From contig CANNZV010001828.1 of the NCBI GenBank assembly GCA_947561585.1, positions 62,001 through 126,000 on the forward strand: 64,000 nt of DNA. The letters are read 5' to 3'. Shown here one piece after another: positions 11,390 through 21,291 of this stretch. Source of the DNA: Caprella mutica. Its lineage: Eukaryota; Arthropoda; Malacostraca; Amphipoda; Caprellidae. Position numbers and translations under genes: made by a program. Under the pieces are notes generated by a model. It did not search any database. It saw nothing but the letters and a program-made list of their open reading frames with translations, and was not told the origin of the DNA. Positions within the stretch are counted from its first letter, which is position 1. Each line of letters begins with the position of its first letter.

Positions 11390-11900
11390 AGGCCCCCCGG
11401 TCAAGAGCCCCCCCGGTCAAGAGCCCCCCCGGTCAAGAGCCCTCCCGGTCATGAGCCCCCCCAGTCACGAGCCCCCCCGGTCATGAGCCCCCCGGTCACG
11501 AGCCCCCCGGTCACGAGCCCCCCTCCCTGTTTTTTTAATCCTTATTTACCTAGTTAAACAAATGAAGAATTACTTAGATAGAAATAACTGAGAGTTACTA
11601 ATGTAGTTTGTTGTATCCGCTAGTTTGTTGTACTGCACACTTCATGATTGTTTAATGATCTGGCAGGGGGGTTCGGGGGCGGCACGCCCCCCGATATACA
11701 TATATTTTATGTCTATTCAGTAATGAACTACAAAAGTGTCAATAAGGATTAAATAGTATAGGTAAATAAGGATTTAAAAACAGGGGGGCTCATGACCGGG
11801 GGGGCTCTTGACCGGGGGAGGGGGGCTTATGACCTAGGGGGGCTCATGACCGGGGGGGCTCATGACCGGGGGGGCTTATGACTTACACCCCTTCTACATA
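11390..11900. mobile_element. Nested foldback (FB-like) element with G/C-rich arrays in its ends
   Basis: The left end is a tandem run of gccccccggtcaagagcccc-type units (14-16 bp) followed by ctgtttttttaatccttatt. The right end is the inverted counterpart: aataaggatttaaaaacagg followed by ggggctcatgaccgggg units. The middle contains tagtttgttgtatcc... (family P3) and a hairpin (ggggcggcacgcccccc). Copy 2 of the host transposon lacks this block, so it inserted after the copies separated. Possible ctag sequence flanks both sides. Long inverted repeats built of tandem arrays are the known design of Drosophila FB elements. Confidence 0.78.
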
Positions 11901-11932
11901 GGCTAGGCAGTTACTGCGCTGTCCTCAGAATA

Positions 11933-12089
11933 GGGTAAGTTCCAAATTATCAGGCGATTTCAAATTTTCGGACACGTATGAAATATAGTATATAGCTACC
12001 TAATAGCTAATTAAAATAAAAGTTAATTTAACATAGTTTTTCTTACGCGACCGAAAATGTGGAGCCGTCCGAAATTTCGGAACTTATCC
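11933..12089. mobile_element. P1 MITE nested in transposon copy 1
   Basis: TA-gggtaagttccaaattatc on the left and gaccgaaaatgtgg ... ggaacttatcc-TA on the right. The equivalent MITE is at the same place in copy 2 (15596-15752), so it inserted before the two copies diverged. Confidence 0.8.
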
Positions 12090-12399
12090 TAGTATCTTAA
12101 GTAAAGTGGTCTGATAATCTATATATTTTAAAACTAGTTGGTGTACCTATAGGTAGGGTTACACAGCCAAATTCGGTTCTTTAATTTCTAATTGTGACCC
12201 TATTAAGAGAGTCTCAAAATCATTCTGAAATTAGTTTAGCTATATACTGAATTGTTGAACATCATAATTTAAGGTCAATTTATGATAGGTTCTATTCATT
12301 TCACGAGTGCCTTGAAGCCATGATGGTTATTAATGTTTCTGAGATAAGAGACCGCAGTTAGTTAAAGTGCCGCAATTTACCTACTTGACCCTAGTTTTC

Positions 12400-13122
12400 T
12401 ATGACTGGGAGAACTCCATCCAGGGAGGTAGTCGGAGGAGAACACCGTCCAGGGATTTAGCAGGGAGAACTCCAACCAGAGGTGAGCCTTTTGATATATT
12501 ATACTTTCTTGGTATTTAATTAAAGTCTACATTATGAGTTTATAATGAACAAAATTAGCTAGAAAAATCCATTGCATTTATTAGAGCTAAATTTATACTG
12601 CATCTGAAGATTTATAATTAGTTTAACATTTTATATAAATAATTTAATTACCTATATGAAAGAATTCTCAGTTAATAATTCTTTTCATTTCTTTATTAAT
12701 ATATGGTTTTCTATATTTTATGAATCTACTTTCAGATCTTGATGAAGAATTGATGAAGTAGATCAACGTCATCAACTATCGGAGTCCTCTTCAATTCCTT
12801 TGAATGGTTCAGGAACAATTATGCTAGGTCAAAGTAAGTATTTGAAAATATTAGATGATTTCTAAATATGTATTTGCAATATGATTAGCTCTTACTTTTT
12901 CATATGCTTTTAGGGATTCCAGACATGAAAAGAATATCGAAGCTGTCGCTATCTCATCACAAAAGGAAAAAGAGTAGGTGATGTTATTGATAATGTATAT
13001 AAACGATACTGTGAATTTCTATTCAATATATATTAATATACGAATCTCTTATTTCAGGAATTGGCAACCTACAGTCGTGAAAGAAAGTGACGAGAATTCA
13101 AATTAAACTTCTAAATAATAAA
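12400..13122 (+). other. Spliced gene-like unit in transposon copy 1 (four exons)
   Basis: Consensus splice signals occur in order: exon A ends at 12481 (accagag|gtgagc); exon B is 12736-12833 (tttcag| ... |gtaagt, 98 nt); exon C is 12914-12973 (tttttag-like acceptor gcttttag, donor gtaggt; an alternative donor gtgatg follows 12977), 60 nt; exon D starts at 13058 after tatttcag and reaches AATAAA at 13117-13122. Introns are about 250, 80 and 84 nt and AT-rich. The exons are richer in G/C than the introns. A TATA-like stretch (ctatatatttt) lies near 12120. Two frames remain open across the B-C-D junctions. I do not recognise the product. It may be a captured host gene or an element gene. Confidence 0.55.
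12821..13080 (+). CDS. Possible small spliced ORF (31 codons), copy 1
   Basis: Joining 12821-12833, 12914-12973 and 13058-13080 gives an ATG-started 31-residue peptide with a basic stretch (HHKRKKRIGNLQ) and a TGA stop. In copy 2 one base difference (tga to tgg) lets the same frame run 17 codons further. This frame is open upstream to the tga tga at the start of exon B, but has no earlier ATG. A second frame is also open from 12757 through the same junctions to a taa at 13106-13108 without an ATG. Coding status is unproven and I do not recognise the peptide. Confidence 0.25.
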
Positions 13123-13734
13123 TCTAAAACTTAAATGTTTATATTTCGTTTTCAATTTGACCTTGGTAATTCTATTAGCATATTTCAATATCAGTGCCTA
13201 TGAGTAAGATGAATTGCACTAAAATATGGTTTAGAAGATAAAGGCTTTATCATTAATTTATTATTCATTAAGTTATAGTACAATTGCAGTATATCAAAGA
13301 TTTATCAACTTTTGTAATCTAGCCTGGTTAATTAATTCATCTAGCCTACCTATTTATCACTACGTAAAGTTATTTATGTCATCTAACTACTTATTTATAA
13401 ACTGACCTGATGAGATTACTTATTCAATCTAATCTATTAATTTACAACTGATAACCATATATCAATTCATAGGATCGAAAACATTTCAAAAAGCAAGGAT
13501 AGGTCTAGGTGATCAATTATTTTTTTAAATTAAAATAGTATGCATATCACAGAAGCAAAAGTAGAAAATAAATGTGAACATGTTAGATTTGGTCCTAGAA
13601 AATAAATAGTCTAATCTAATTGATACCGGGACCTAACTCGAGATTATAATTTAATAGAGTAATTATAGTGACTGAAAAAGTCTTGTAAAAAGTCTGGCTA
13701 CTGCTAACCAGACTGATATTTCAACCTACACTAT
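13123..13734. other. Transposon interior after the spliced unit, nothing recognised
   Basis: About 600 bp of AT-rich sequence conserved between the two copies with small indels. No open frame or known motif was seen. Confidence 0.5.
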
Positions 13735-14210
13735 AATAGTTGATATACATTTACTTAGTTTACAAGTAGTTGATATAACCAACACGAGAAGATGATATAA
13801 CCTAACCGAGTAGTTGATATAACCTACACGAGTAGTTGATATCACCTATACGAGTAGTTAATGTAACCTACACGTTAGTTGGTATAACCTACACGAGTAG
13901 TTGGTATAACCTACACGAGTAGTTAGTATAACCTACACGAGTAGTTGGTATAACCTACACAAGCAGTGGGTATAACCTACACGAGTAGTTGATATAACCA
14001 ACACGAGTAGTTGATATAACCTAACCGAGTAGTTAATATAACCTACACGAGTAGTTGGTATAACCTACACGAGTAGTTGGTATAACTTACACGAGTAGTT
14101 GGTATAACCTACACAAGCAGTTGGTATAACCTACACGAGTAGTTAGTATAACCTACACGAGTAGTTGGTATAACACATAGGAGTGATTGGAGAAACATAC
14201 ACAAGTAGTT
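13735..14210 (+). repeat. 22-bp array at the transposon right side (copy 1)
   Basis: Units of gtagttggtataacctacac plus ga, about 20 copies with variants (gatataac, aatgtaac, aagcag). The number and order of variants differ from copy 2 (17395-17800), showing turnover after duplication. The core ggtataacc is quasi-palindromic. Confidence 0.88.
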
Positions 14211-14478
14211 GATCTAACCTTGTTCTGTAGTTGTTTTAACCATTACATATAATTGGTTCAACCATCACGAGCAGTTTTGACTATCACAGGTAGTTGTTGT
14301 GACCATCGGGAATTAAAAATAATCAACTCACATATGTGTTGTTTTAACCAACGTCAATTTAACTCATATTAAATAGTACCTGCAACTCACCACGTAGGTA
14401 GGCGCACAGATAAACCATAAAATTTAGTCAAAACAAATCAAATATGATTTGATTCAACTAATCCTTTCTCTGTGTGTA

Positions 14479-14591
14479 TAAGACACAGTAGGTATAATTC
14501 CTATAGACACAGTAGGTATAATTCCTATAGACACAGTAGGTATAATTCCTATAGACACAGTAGGTATAATTCCTATAAGACACAGTAGGTA
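14479..14591. repeat. 24/25-bp satellite, segment 2 (between the transposons)
   Basis: About 4.5 monomers of the 9883 satellite separate the two transposon copies. The last is cut at aggTA by copy 2. This short remnant shows that both elements landed in the same array. Confidence 0.92.
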
Positions 14592-14742
14592 CACAGAGAA
14601 AAAAGTTTACTCATATTTAATGGGTCAACAATTTATGCTTTGAATCAATTTATTACGTGAGTTGGTTTGACTATATTCATGTTTTCATGTGTGTCAAAAC
14701 AACTATGACGTGTGTGTCACCAAACATAGTTAATTCAAATCA

Positions 14743-15175
14743 TTTTATGGATTGAATCAACTTACTATGAGAGTTGGAGTTACATTTTGGGAGTTTGAAC
14801 ATATGTTAAAACAACTAGGACATAGTGTGTTGAAGTAACTCACAAAGATTGTCAATTCAATGTATCTGGTGTATGAATTAACTTACTATGAGAGTTGACG
14901 CTACTTTTTTAAGTTTAGGTGCGAGTTAAATCAACTATGACATAGTGTGTTATAGTAACCCACAAAGACTGTTAATCCAGTGTATTCTGCAGTGTATGAA
15001 TTAACTTACTATGAGAGTTGGCGCTACTTTTTTGTAAGTTTAGGTAAGAGTTAAAACAACTATGACATAGTGTGATAATGTAACCCACAAAGACTGTTAA
15101 TCTTATTTATCTGGTGTATAAATTAACTTTCTATGAGAGTTAGTGCTACTTCTTTTTAAGTTTAGGTGTGAGTTC
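14743..15175 (+). repeat. Subterminal repeats of about 122 bp, four units (copy 2)
   Basis: Counterpart of 10553-10985 with the same unit order and a few substitutions (for example aacttactatgagagttg where copy 1 has tgtgagttg). Confidence 0.78.
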
Positions 15176-15595
15176 AATCAAATGAGTATGTGGCAACTTA
15201 TGCTTTCCTCAATGCCAATTAATCGGCTGACACTTTTCAGTTCAAATCTTGTTTCAAGTGTGTTACGTGTTGAATGTGAACGCTCCTAAATACCATTTTA
15301 GTTCAAGTGCAAACAATAGCGTTATATGCATTAAATAGTATTATCGCTGCCGATCGATTATTAATAATTCATTAATAAATTGATAAATGTCTGCCTAAAT
15401 ATTCTAAAATATTGGTGATTGATAGTTTGGTGGCTTTATATAGGTAGTTATTTGACGAGCTGATTATCAGTATATAACTTTTATAATAATAAATTTTGAT
15501 TACTGCCTTCCAGTTCGTAAACTGATATCCAAACTAATTTTCCTATATTATTATTATATGTTATTATAGGCAGTTACTGCGCTGTCCTCAGAATA

Positions 15596-15752
15596 GGGTA
15601 AGTTCCAAATTATCAGGCGATTTCAAATTTTCGGTCACGTATGAAATATAGTATATAGCTACCTAATAGCTAATTAAAATAAAAGTTAATTTAATATAGT
15701 TTTTCTTACGCGACCGAAAATGTGGAGCCGTCCGATATTTCGGAACTTATCC
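15596..15752. mobile_element. P1 MITE nested in transposon copy 2
   Basis: Orthologous to 11933-12089: TA-gggtaagttccaaattatc ... ggaacttatcc-TA. It keeps cggtcacgt where copy 1 has cggacacgt. Confidence 0.8.
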
Positions 15753-16069
15753 TAGTATCTTAAGTAAAGTGGTCTGATAATCTATATATTTTAAAACTAG
15801 TTGGTGTACCTATAGGTAGGGTTACACAGCCAAATTCGGTTCTTTAATTTCTAATTGTGACCCTATTAAGAGAGTCTCAAAATCATTCTGAAATTAGTTT
15901 AGCTATATACTGAATTGTTGAACATCATAATTTAAGCTCAATTTATGATAGGCTCTATTCATTTCACGAGTGCCTTGAAGTCATGATGGTTATTAATGTT
16001 TCTGAGATAAGAGACCGCAGTTAGTTAAAGTGCCGCAATTTACCTACTTGACCCTAGTTTTCTATGACT

Positions 16070-16793
16070 GGGAGAACTCCATCCAGGGAGATAGTCGGAG
16101 GAGAACACCGTCCAGGGATTTAGAAGGGGAGAACACTCCAACCAGAGGTGAGCCTTTTGATATATTATACTTTCTTGGTATTTAAATAAAGTCTACATTA
16201 TGAGTGTATAATGAACAAAATTATGAGGATTAGCTAGAAAAATCCATTGCATTTATTAGAGCTAAATTTATACTGCATCTGAAGATTTATAATTAGTTTA
16301 ACATTTTATATAAATAATTTACCTATATGAAAGAATTCTTAGTTAATAATTCTTTTCATTTCTTTATTAATATATGGTTTTCTATATTTTCTGAATCTAC
16401 TTTCAGATCTTGATGAAGAATTGATGAAGTAGATCAACGTCATCAACTATCGGAGTCCTCTTCAATTCCTTTGAATGGTTCAGGAACAATTATGCTAGGT
16501 CAAAGTAAGTATTTGAAAATATTAGATGATTTTTAAATATGTATTTGCAATATGATTAGCTCTTACTTTTTCATATGCTTTTAGGGATTCCAGACATGAA
16601 AAGAATATCGAAGCTGTCGCTATCTCATCACAAAAGGAAAAAGAGTAGGTGATGTTATTGATAATGTATATGAACGATACTGTGAATTTCTATTCAATAT
16701 ATATTAATATACGAATCCCTTATTTCAGGAATTGGCAACCTACAGTCGTGGAAGAAAGTGACGAGAATTCAAATTGTACTTCTAAATAATAAA
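16070..16793 (+). other. Spliced gene-like unit in transposon copy 2
   Basis: Exon A ends at 16147 (gag|gtgagc). Exon B 16407-16504 and exon C 16585-16644 are identical to copy 1. Exon D starts at 16729, and AATAAA is at 16788-16793. All splice sites are preserved. Exon D differs from copy 1 at gtcgtggaag (copy 1 gtcgtgaaag) and aaattgtac (copy 1 aaattaaac). Flanking intron and outer sequence show scattered changes, so exons B and C may be slightly more conserved, but the sample is too small to prove selection. Confidence 0.55.
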
Positions 16794-16805
16794 TCTAAAA
16801 CTTAA
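16492..16805 (+). CDS. Possible small spliced ORF (48 codons), copy 2
   Basis: Joining 16492-16504, 16585-16644 and 16729-16805 gives an ATG-started peptide of 48 residues. It shares its first 31 residues with copy 1 and then continues WKKVTRIQIVLLNNKSKT to a TAA stop. The stop lies beyond AATAAA, which is unusual and weakens this frame. The alternative frame (ending NCTSK before taa) stops just ahead of the poly(A) signal but lacks an ATG. Unrecognised, low confidence. Confidence 0.22.
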
Positions 16806-17394
16806 ATGTTTATATTTCGTTTTCAATTTGACCTTGGTAATTCTATTAGCATATTTCAATATCAGTGCCTATGAGTAAGCTGAATTGCACTAAAATATGG
16901 TTTAGAAGATAAAGGCTTTATCATTAATTTATTATTCATTAAGTTATAGTACAATTGCAGCATATCAAAGATGTATCATATTTTGTAATCTAGCCTGGTT
17001 AATTAATTACTAAAAGTTATTAATGTCATCTAACTACTTATTTATAAACTGACCTGATGAGATTACTTATTCAATCTAATCTATTAATTTACAACTGATA
17101 ACCATATATCATTTCATCGGATCGAAAACATTTCAAAAAGCAAGGATAGGTCTAGGTGATCAATTATTTTTTAAAATTAAAATAGTATGCATATAACAGA
17201 AGCAAAAGTAGAAAATAAATGTGAACATGTTAGATTTGGTCCTAGAAAATAAATAGTCTAATCTAATTGATACCGGGACCTAACTCGAGATTATAATTTA
17301 ATAGAGTAAATATAGTGACTGAAAAAGTCTTGTAAAAAGTCTGGCTACTGCTAACCAGACCGATATTTCAACCTACACTATAATAGTTGATATA

Positions 17395-17800
17395 CATTTA
17401 CTTAGTTTACAAGTATTTGATATAACCAACACGAGAAGATGATATAACCTACACGAGTAGTTGATATAACCTAACCGAGTAGTTGATATAACCTACACGA
17501 GTAGTTGATATCACCTATACGAGTAGTTAATGTAACCTACACGAGTAGTTGGTATAACCTACACGAGTAGTTAGTATAACCTACACGAGTAGTTGGTATA
17601 ACCTACACAAGCAGTTGGTATAACCTACACGATTAGTTGATATAACCAACACGAGTAGTTGATATAACCTAACCGAGTAGTTGATATAACCTACATGAGT
17701 AGTTGATATCACCTATACGAGTAGTTAATGTAACCTACACGAGTAGTTGGTATAACTTACACGAGTAGTTAGTATAACACATAGGAGTGATTGGAGAAAC
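17395..17800 (+). repeat. 22-bp array at the transposon right side (copy 2)
   Basis: Same monomer family as 13735-14210 but with fewer copies and a different variant order, including duplicated blocks (gatataacc, then gatatcacc, then aatgtaacc, appearing twice). Confidence 0.87.
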
Positions 17801-18082
17801 ATACACAAGTAGTTGATGTAACCTTGTTCTGTAGTTGTTTTAACCATTACATATAATTGGTTCAACCATCACGAGCAGTTTTGACTATCACAGGTAGTTG
17901 TTGTGACCATCGGGAATTAAAAATAATCAACTCACATATGTGTTGTTTTAACCAACGTCAATTTAACTCATATTAAATAGTACCTGCAACTCACCACGTA
18001 GGTAGGCGCACAGATAAACCATAAAATTTAGTCAAAACAAATCAAATATGATTTGATTCAACTAATCCTTTCTCTGTGTGTA

Positions 18083-18784
18083 TAATTCCTATAAGACACA
18101 GTAGGTATAATTCCTATAAGACACAGTAGGTATAATTCCTATAATACACAGTAGGTATAATTCCTATAAGACACAGTAGGTATAATTCCTATAAGACACA
18201 GTAGGTATAATTCCTATAGACACAGTAGGTATATATAATTCCTATAGACACAGTAGGTATAATTCCTATAGACACAGTAGGTATAATTCCTATAATACAC
18301 AGTAGGTATAATTCCTATAAGACCCAGTAGGTATAATTCCTATAATACACAGTAGGTATAATTCCTATAAGACACAGTAGGTATAATTCCTATAAGACAC
18401 AGTAGGTATAATTCCTATAGACACAGTAGGTATAATTCCTATAGACACAGTAGGTATAATTCCTATAAGACACAGTAGGTATAATTCCTATAAGACCCAG
18501 TAGGTATAATTCCTATAGATACAGTAGGTATAATTCCTATAGACACGGTAGGTATAATTCCTATAAGACACAGTAGGTATAATTCCTATAAGACACAGTA
18601 GGTATAATTCCTATAAGACACAGTAGGTATAATTCCTATAAGACCCAGTAGGTATAATTCCTATAGACACAGTAGGTATAATTCCTATAGACACGGTAGG
18701 TATAATTCCTATAAGACACAGTAGGTATAATTCCTATAAGACACAGTAGGTATAATTCCTATAAGACACAGTAGGTATGATTCC
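18083..18784. repeat. 24/25-bp satellite, segment 3
   Basis: About 28 monomers continue the array after transposon copy 2. Rare forms are a gtatatataatt insertion near 18230, also present in segment 1 at about 10240, and acccagtagg and acacggtagg variants. The shared rare form suggests that blocks of the array were duplicated. Confidence 0.95.
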
Positions 18785-19103
18785 TAGTTCTGGTAAGGGG
18801 TGTTCCATCACGTTCTAGAACTAGAGAGCATTCCAGGCCGTTCCAGCCTCGTTATTCGCGGTTAACTCGAAGTTGATTCGGTTAAGCAGGAGTGTAACTG
18901 TTCTATATTTTACAATACGACCAATTATCTCCCTTTTCCATCACGTAAAAGACAAACTTTTGTTTCTGTTCTGCGTGATACGTGATAACAGCATAGGTAC
19001 TACATTATGTTCGATAAACATATTTTTTAACCCAAGGGTAAGCGCTCAATTACCGAACACGACCCATTATTTCAAAGAGTATGACCCTTCTAATGGATAA
19101 TTC
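18785..19103. other. Single-copy stretch, no supported gene
   Basis: About 320 bp of mixed composition between the satellite and the chimeric MITE. A 75-codon open frame from an ATG at 18873 has no recognisable domain and is not annotated. Confidence 0.5.
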
Positions 19104-19340
19104 TTAAGTGCCGTACACACGTAGGGTTTTCTAAGTCTTTCCACCAGACTTTTTGCTAAGCTCCTCCTAATTTTTCCACGAGAATATAATAAAAAGGGAT
19201 ATAATTATTATTTATTTCAGATGGTATCCATGATACCTATAGGTGGATACCAATTATATTAACGTGATAAAATGTTAAATTAAATATTCTCTCTTATATG
19301 GTGAAGATGTGAAACCGTCCGATAATTCATAACTTCCCCC
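19104..19340. mobile_element. Chimeric MITE, inverted relative of 4817-5050
   Basis: The left end is aagtgccgtacacac, then ctaagtctttccaccagact and gctaagctcctcc, the reverse complement of the unusual right end at 4970-5050. The centre has tatccatgatacctatagg. The right arm is P1-like (gaagatgtgaaaccgtccg, then aacttcccc). Two copies with the same pair of unlike ends indicate an established hybrid subfamily. Confidence 0.68.
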
Positions 19341-19684
19341 ACATAAACCACCTTCTCCAAAGTTGATTATGATTGATACACTATATATAATATTCACATC
19401 GTCAGCGAATACATTAGTTCTAAATACCATTTGTTATGGCGACTCCATATGATTGATGATGGGTACTGTAACTCCATTCGAATGTCCGAAATAATCACAA
19501 ACGTCATCATCAAGAACAAGAACCACCTGAACGAACCCATGGCCTTGTCATATGCAAAATCTAAAACCTTAGTTTGGAATATGGAATATACTGAAGATGA
19601 TTAACATTTTATAGTTTTTGTGGTCATATATAATCACTTAAACTGAGTGTTCAATAGATAGTTGATTTACATTTCGTTAGAAAT
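19341..19684. other. Intergenic stretch, nothing recognised
   Basis: About 340 bp of AT-rich sequence without recognisable repeats or exons. Confidence 0.45.
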
Positions 19685-19735
19685 AGGTATGGTGGGCTAT
19701 ACAAGATGTAAATCTTCGATGTACCCACCATAACT
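19685..19735. mobile_element. P2 foldback, diverged
   Basis: Inverted pair ggtatggtgggc ... gtacccaccataact around an inner inverted repeat (aagatgtaaatctt). Confidence 0.55.
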
Positions 19736-20151
19736 GCATATTTGGGATATGCAATCTATCATGTTGATTCATGCAAGTAGAAAGATAAAGTTATAATATA
19801 TTTCTAAAATAATAAAAAAATTAAAATAATGATAAAAGTGTCGATGTGTTGAACTAATATTTACTATACCAATACAAATGTTGATGTGATCAGGCTTAGG
19901 CAAAGTACAGAAGGTGTTGAGCGTTGTATAATATAATATTGTGACGATGTTGGTAGCAAATAAATATATCATAAACTACATACGTATTCCCAGATGTGCT
20001 AACTCCTTCCCTTGGTTCAAACTTGGAACTGTCATCAATCTTGCTTTGTGGACTATCACCATCACTTTGGGACAATTAAGTAGTGCCAAATGCAGTACTT
20101 CGGTTATGCACCCTTGCTCTATACTACTATCAATAGTATTAGTCAATACTA

Positions 20152-20642
20152 CACACAGAGAAAGGATTAGTTAAATCAAATTTGTTTTGACTCATATGAA
20201 TGGATTGATTTTGCCCCTACCTACGTGGTGAGTTGCAGGTACTACTTAAAAGTAGTTTGTTAAATTGACGTGGGTTATAACAAAACAGTCGGTTTGACTC
20301 ACTCCTAAACTTAACAAAAGTAACTCGCATAGTAAGTTAATTTATACACCAGATACATTGGATTAACAGTCTTTGTGAATTACTACAATACACTCTGTCA
20401 TAGTTGTTTCAACATACGTTAAAATTCTCAAAAAAAAGTAACTTTTAACTCTCATAGTAAGTTGATTCAATCTATAAAATGAATTGAATTAACTAATGTT
20501 TGATGACACACCACGTCATAGTTGTTTTTACACACGTGAAAACATTAATAAAGTCCAACCAACTCACGTTATAAATTGATTCAAAGCATAAATTGATGAC
20601 CCATGTGATATGACCACATGGGTTGTACTTTTTCTATCTGTG
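20152..20642 (-). mobile_element. Internally deleted CACAG element (491 bp)
   Basis: It starts cacacagagaaagg after TA and ends tttctatctgtg before TA. The first part is the reverse complement of the right end of the 10403 element (about 14290-14476), the rest is the reverse complement of its left subterminal repeats. About 3 kb of interior is missing. It is a short non-autonomous derivative in the opposite orientation, and shows that the family moves beyond the satellite. The 17-bp array begins directly after it. Confidence 0.82.
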
Positions 20643-20651
20643 TATAATGAA

Positions 20652-20979
20652 TTGTTCAGTACTATGTACTGTTCAGTACTATGTACTGTTCAGTACTATG
20701 TACTGTTCAGTACTATGTACTGTTCAGTACTATGTACTGTTCAGTACTATGTACAGTTCAGTTCTATGTGCTGTTCAGTACTATGTACTGTTCAGTACTA
20801 TGTACTGTTCAGTACTATGTACTGTTCAGTACTATGTACTGTTCAGTACTATGTACTGTTCAGTACTATGTACTGTTCAGTACTATGTACTGTTCAGTAC
20901 TATGTACTGTTCAGTACTATGTACTGTTCAGTACTATGTACTGTTCAGTACTATGTACTGTTCAGTACTGTGTTCAGTA
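20652..20979. repeat. 17-bp minisatellite, about 19 copies
   Basis: Monomer ctgttcagtactatgta. The core agtactatgtact is a one-mismatch palindrome. Copies are nearly identical except around 20755-20775. Three forward frames are open only because the monomer has no stop codons. Confidence 0.96.
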
Positions 20980-21197
20980 AGTTGAAAATCTCGTACATTT
21001 TTTTCTGTTAAAAATGTTTAACATTGACGATTGTTTTTAATTCTCTTATTCCAGCGGGAAACTTTACAATCGGCTAAAATAATAATAATTATTCACCGTA
21101 ATTACGCAATTGTGACACATAGTCGTAAATTCTACGCTTTTTAAGATACACTAAAATAATTAATGGATTAACGCGGAATCGTTTATTGTCATAGAGC
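20980..21197. other. Spacer, nothing recognised
   Basis: Short single-copy AT-rich stretch without supported features. Confidence 0.4.
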
Positions 21198-21291
21198 GGG
21201 TACGTTCTGAATTATTGTAATGCTTCATATTTTCGACCATAGAAAAAAGTATATAGTTAAATAAAAGTTATTATATACTCTGAACTTGCCC
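21198..21291. mobile_element. P1 MITE remnant
   Basis: The left arm is gggtacgttctgaattattg with atattttcgaccat. The right side keeps only tctgaacttgccc. Heavily decayed. Confidence 0.45.

Larger units (their letters stand above)
10403..14476 (+). mobile_element. CACAG transposon, copy 1 (about 4.07 kb)
   Basis: Terminal inverted repeats are cacagagaaa on the left and tttctctgtg on the right. TA flanks both ends, and removing the element plus one TA restores the satellite monomer (attcc-TA-taagacac), so this is a clean insertion with a TA duplication. Inside, in order: four subterminal repeats of about 122 bp, a nested foldback element (11390-11900), a nested P1 MITE (11933-12089), a spliced gene-like unit (about 12400-13122), unrecognised sequence, and a 22-bp array (13735-14210). 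No transposase is visible. The TA target suggests Tc1/mariner-like mobilisation, but this is inference. Confidence 0.88.
14592..18080 (+). mobile_element. CACAG transposon, copy 2 (about 3.49 kb)
   Basis: Same ends as copy 1 (cacagagaaa ... tttctctgtg) and same orientation. The insertion site differs: here agg-TA | TA-taattcc, in copy 1 attcc-TA | TA-taagac. The two copies therefore sit at different positions of the satellite monomer. Copy 2 lacks the nested foldback element, keeps the P1 MITE, the spliced unit and the 22-bp array, and differs from copy 1 by scattered substitutions and small indels. No transposase is visible. Confidence 0.88.
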
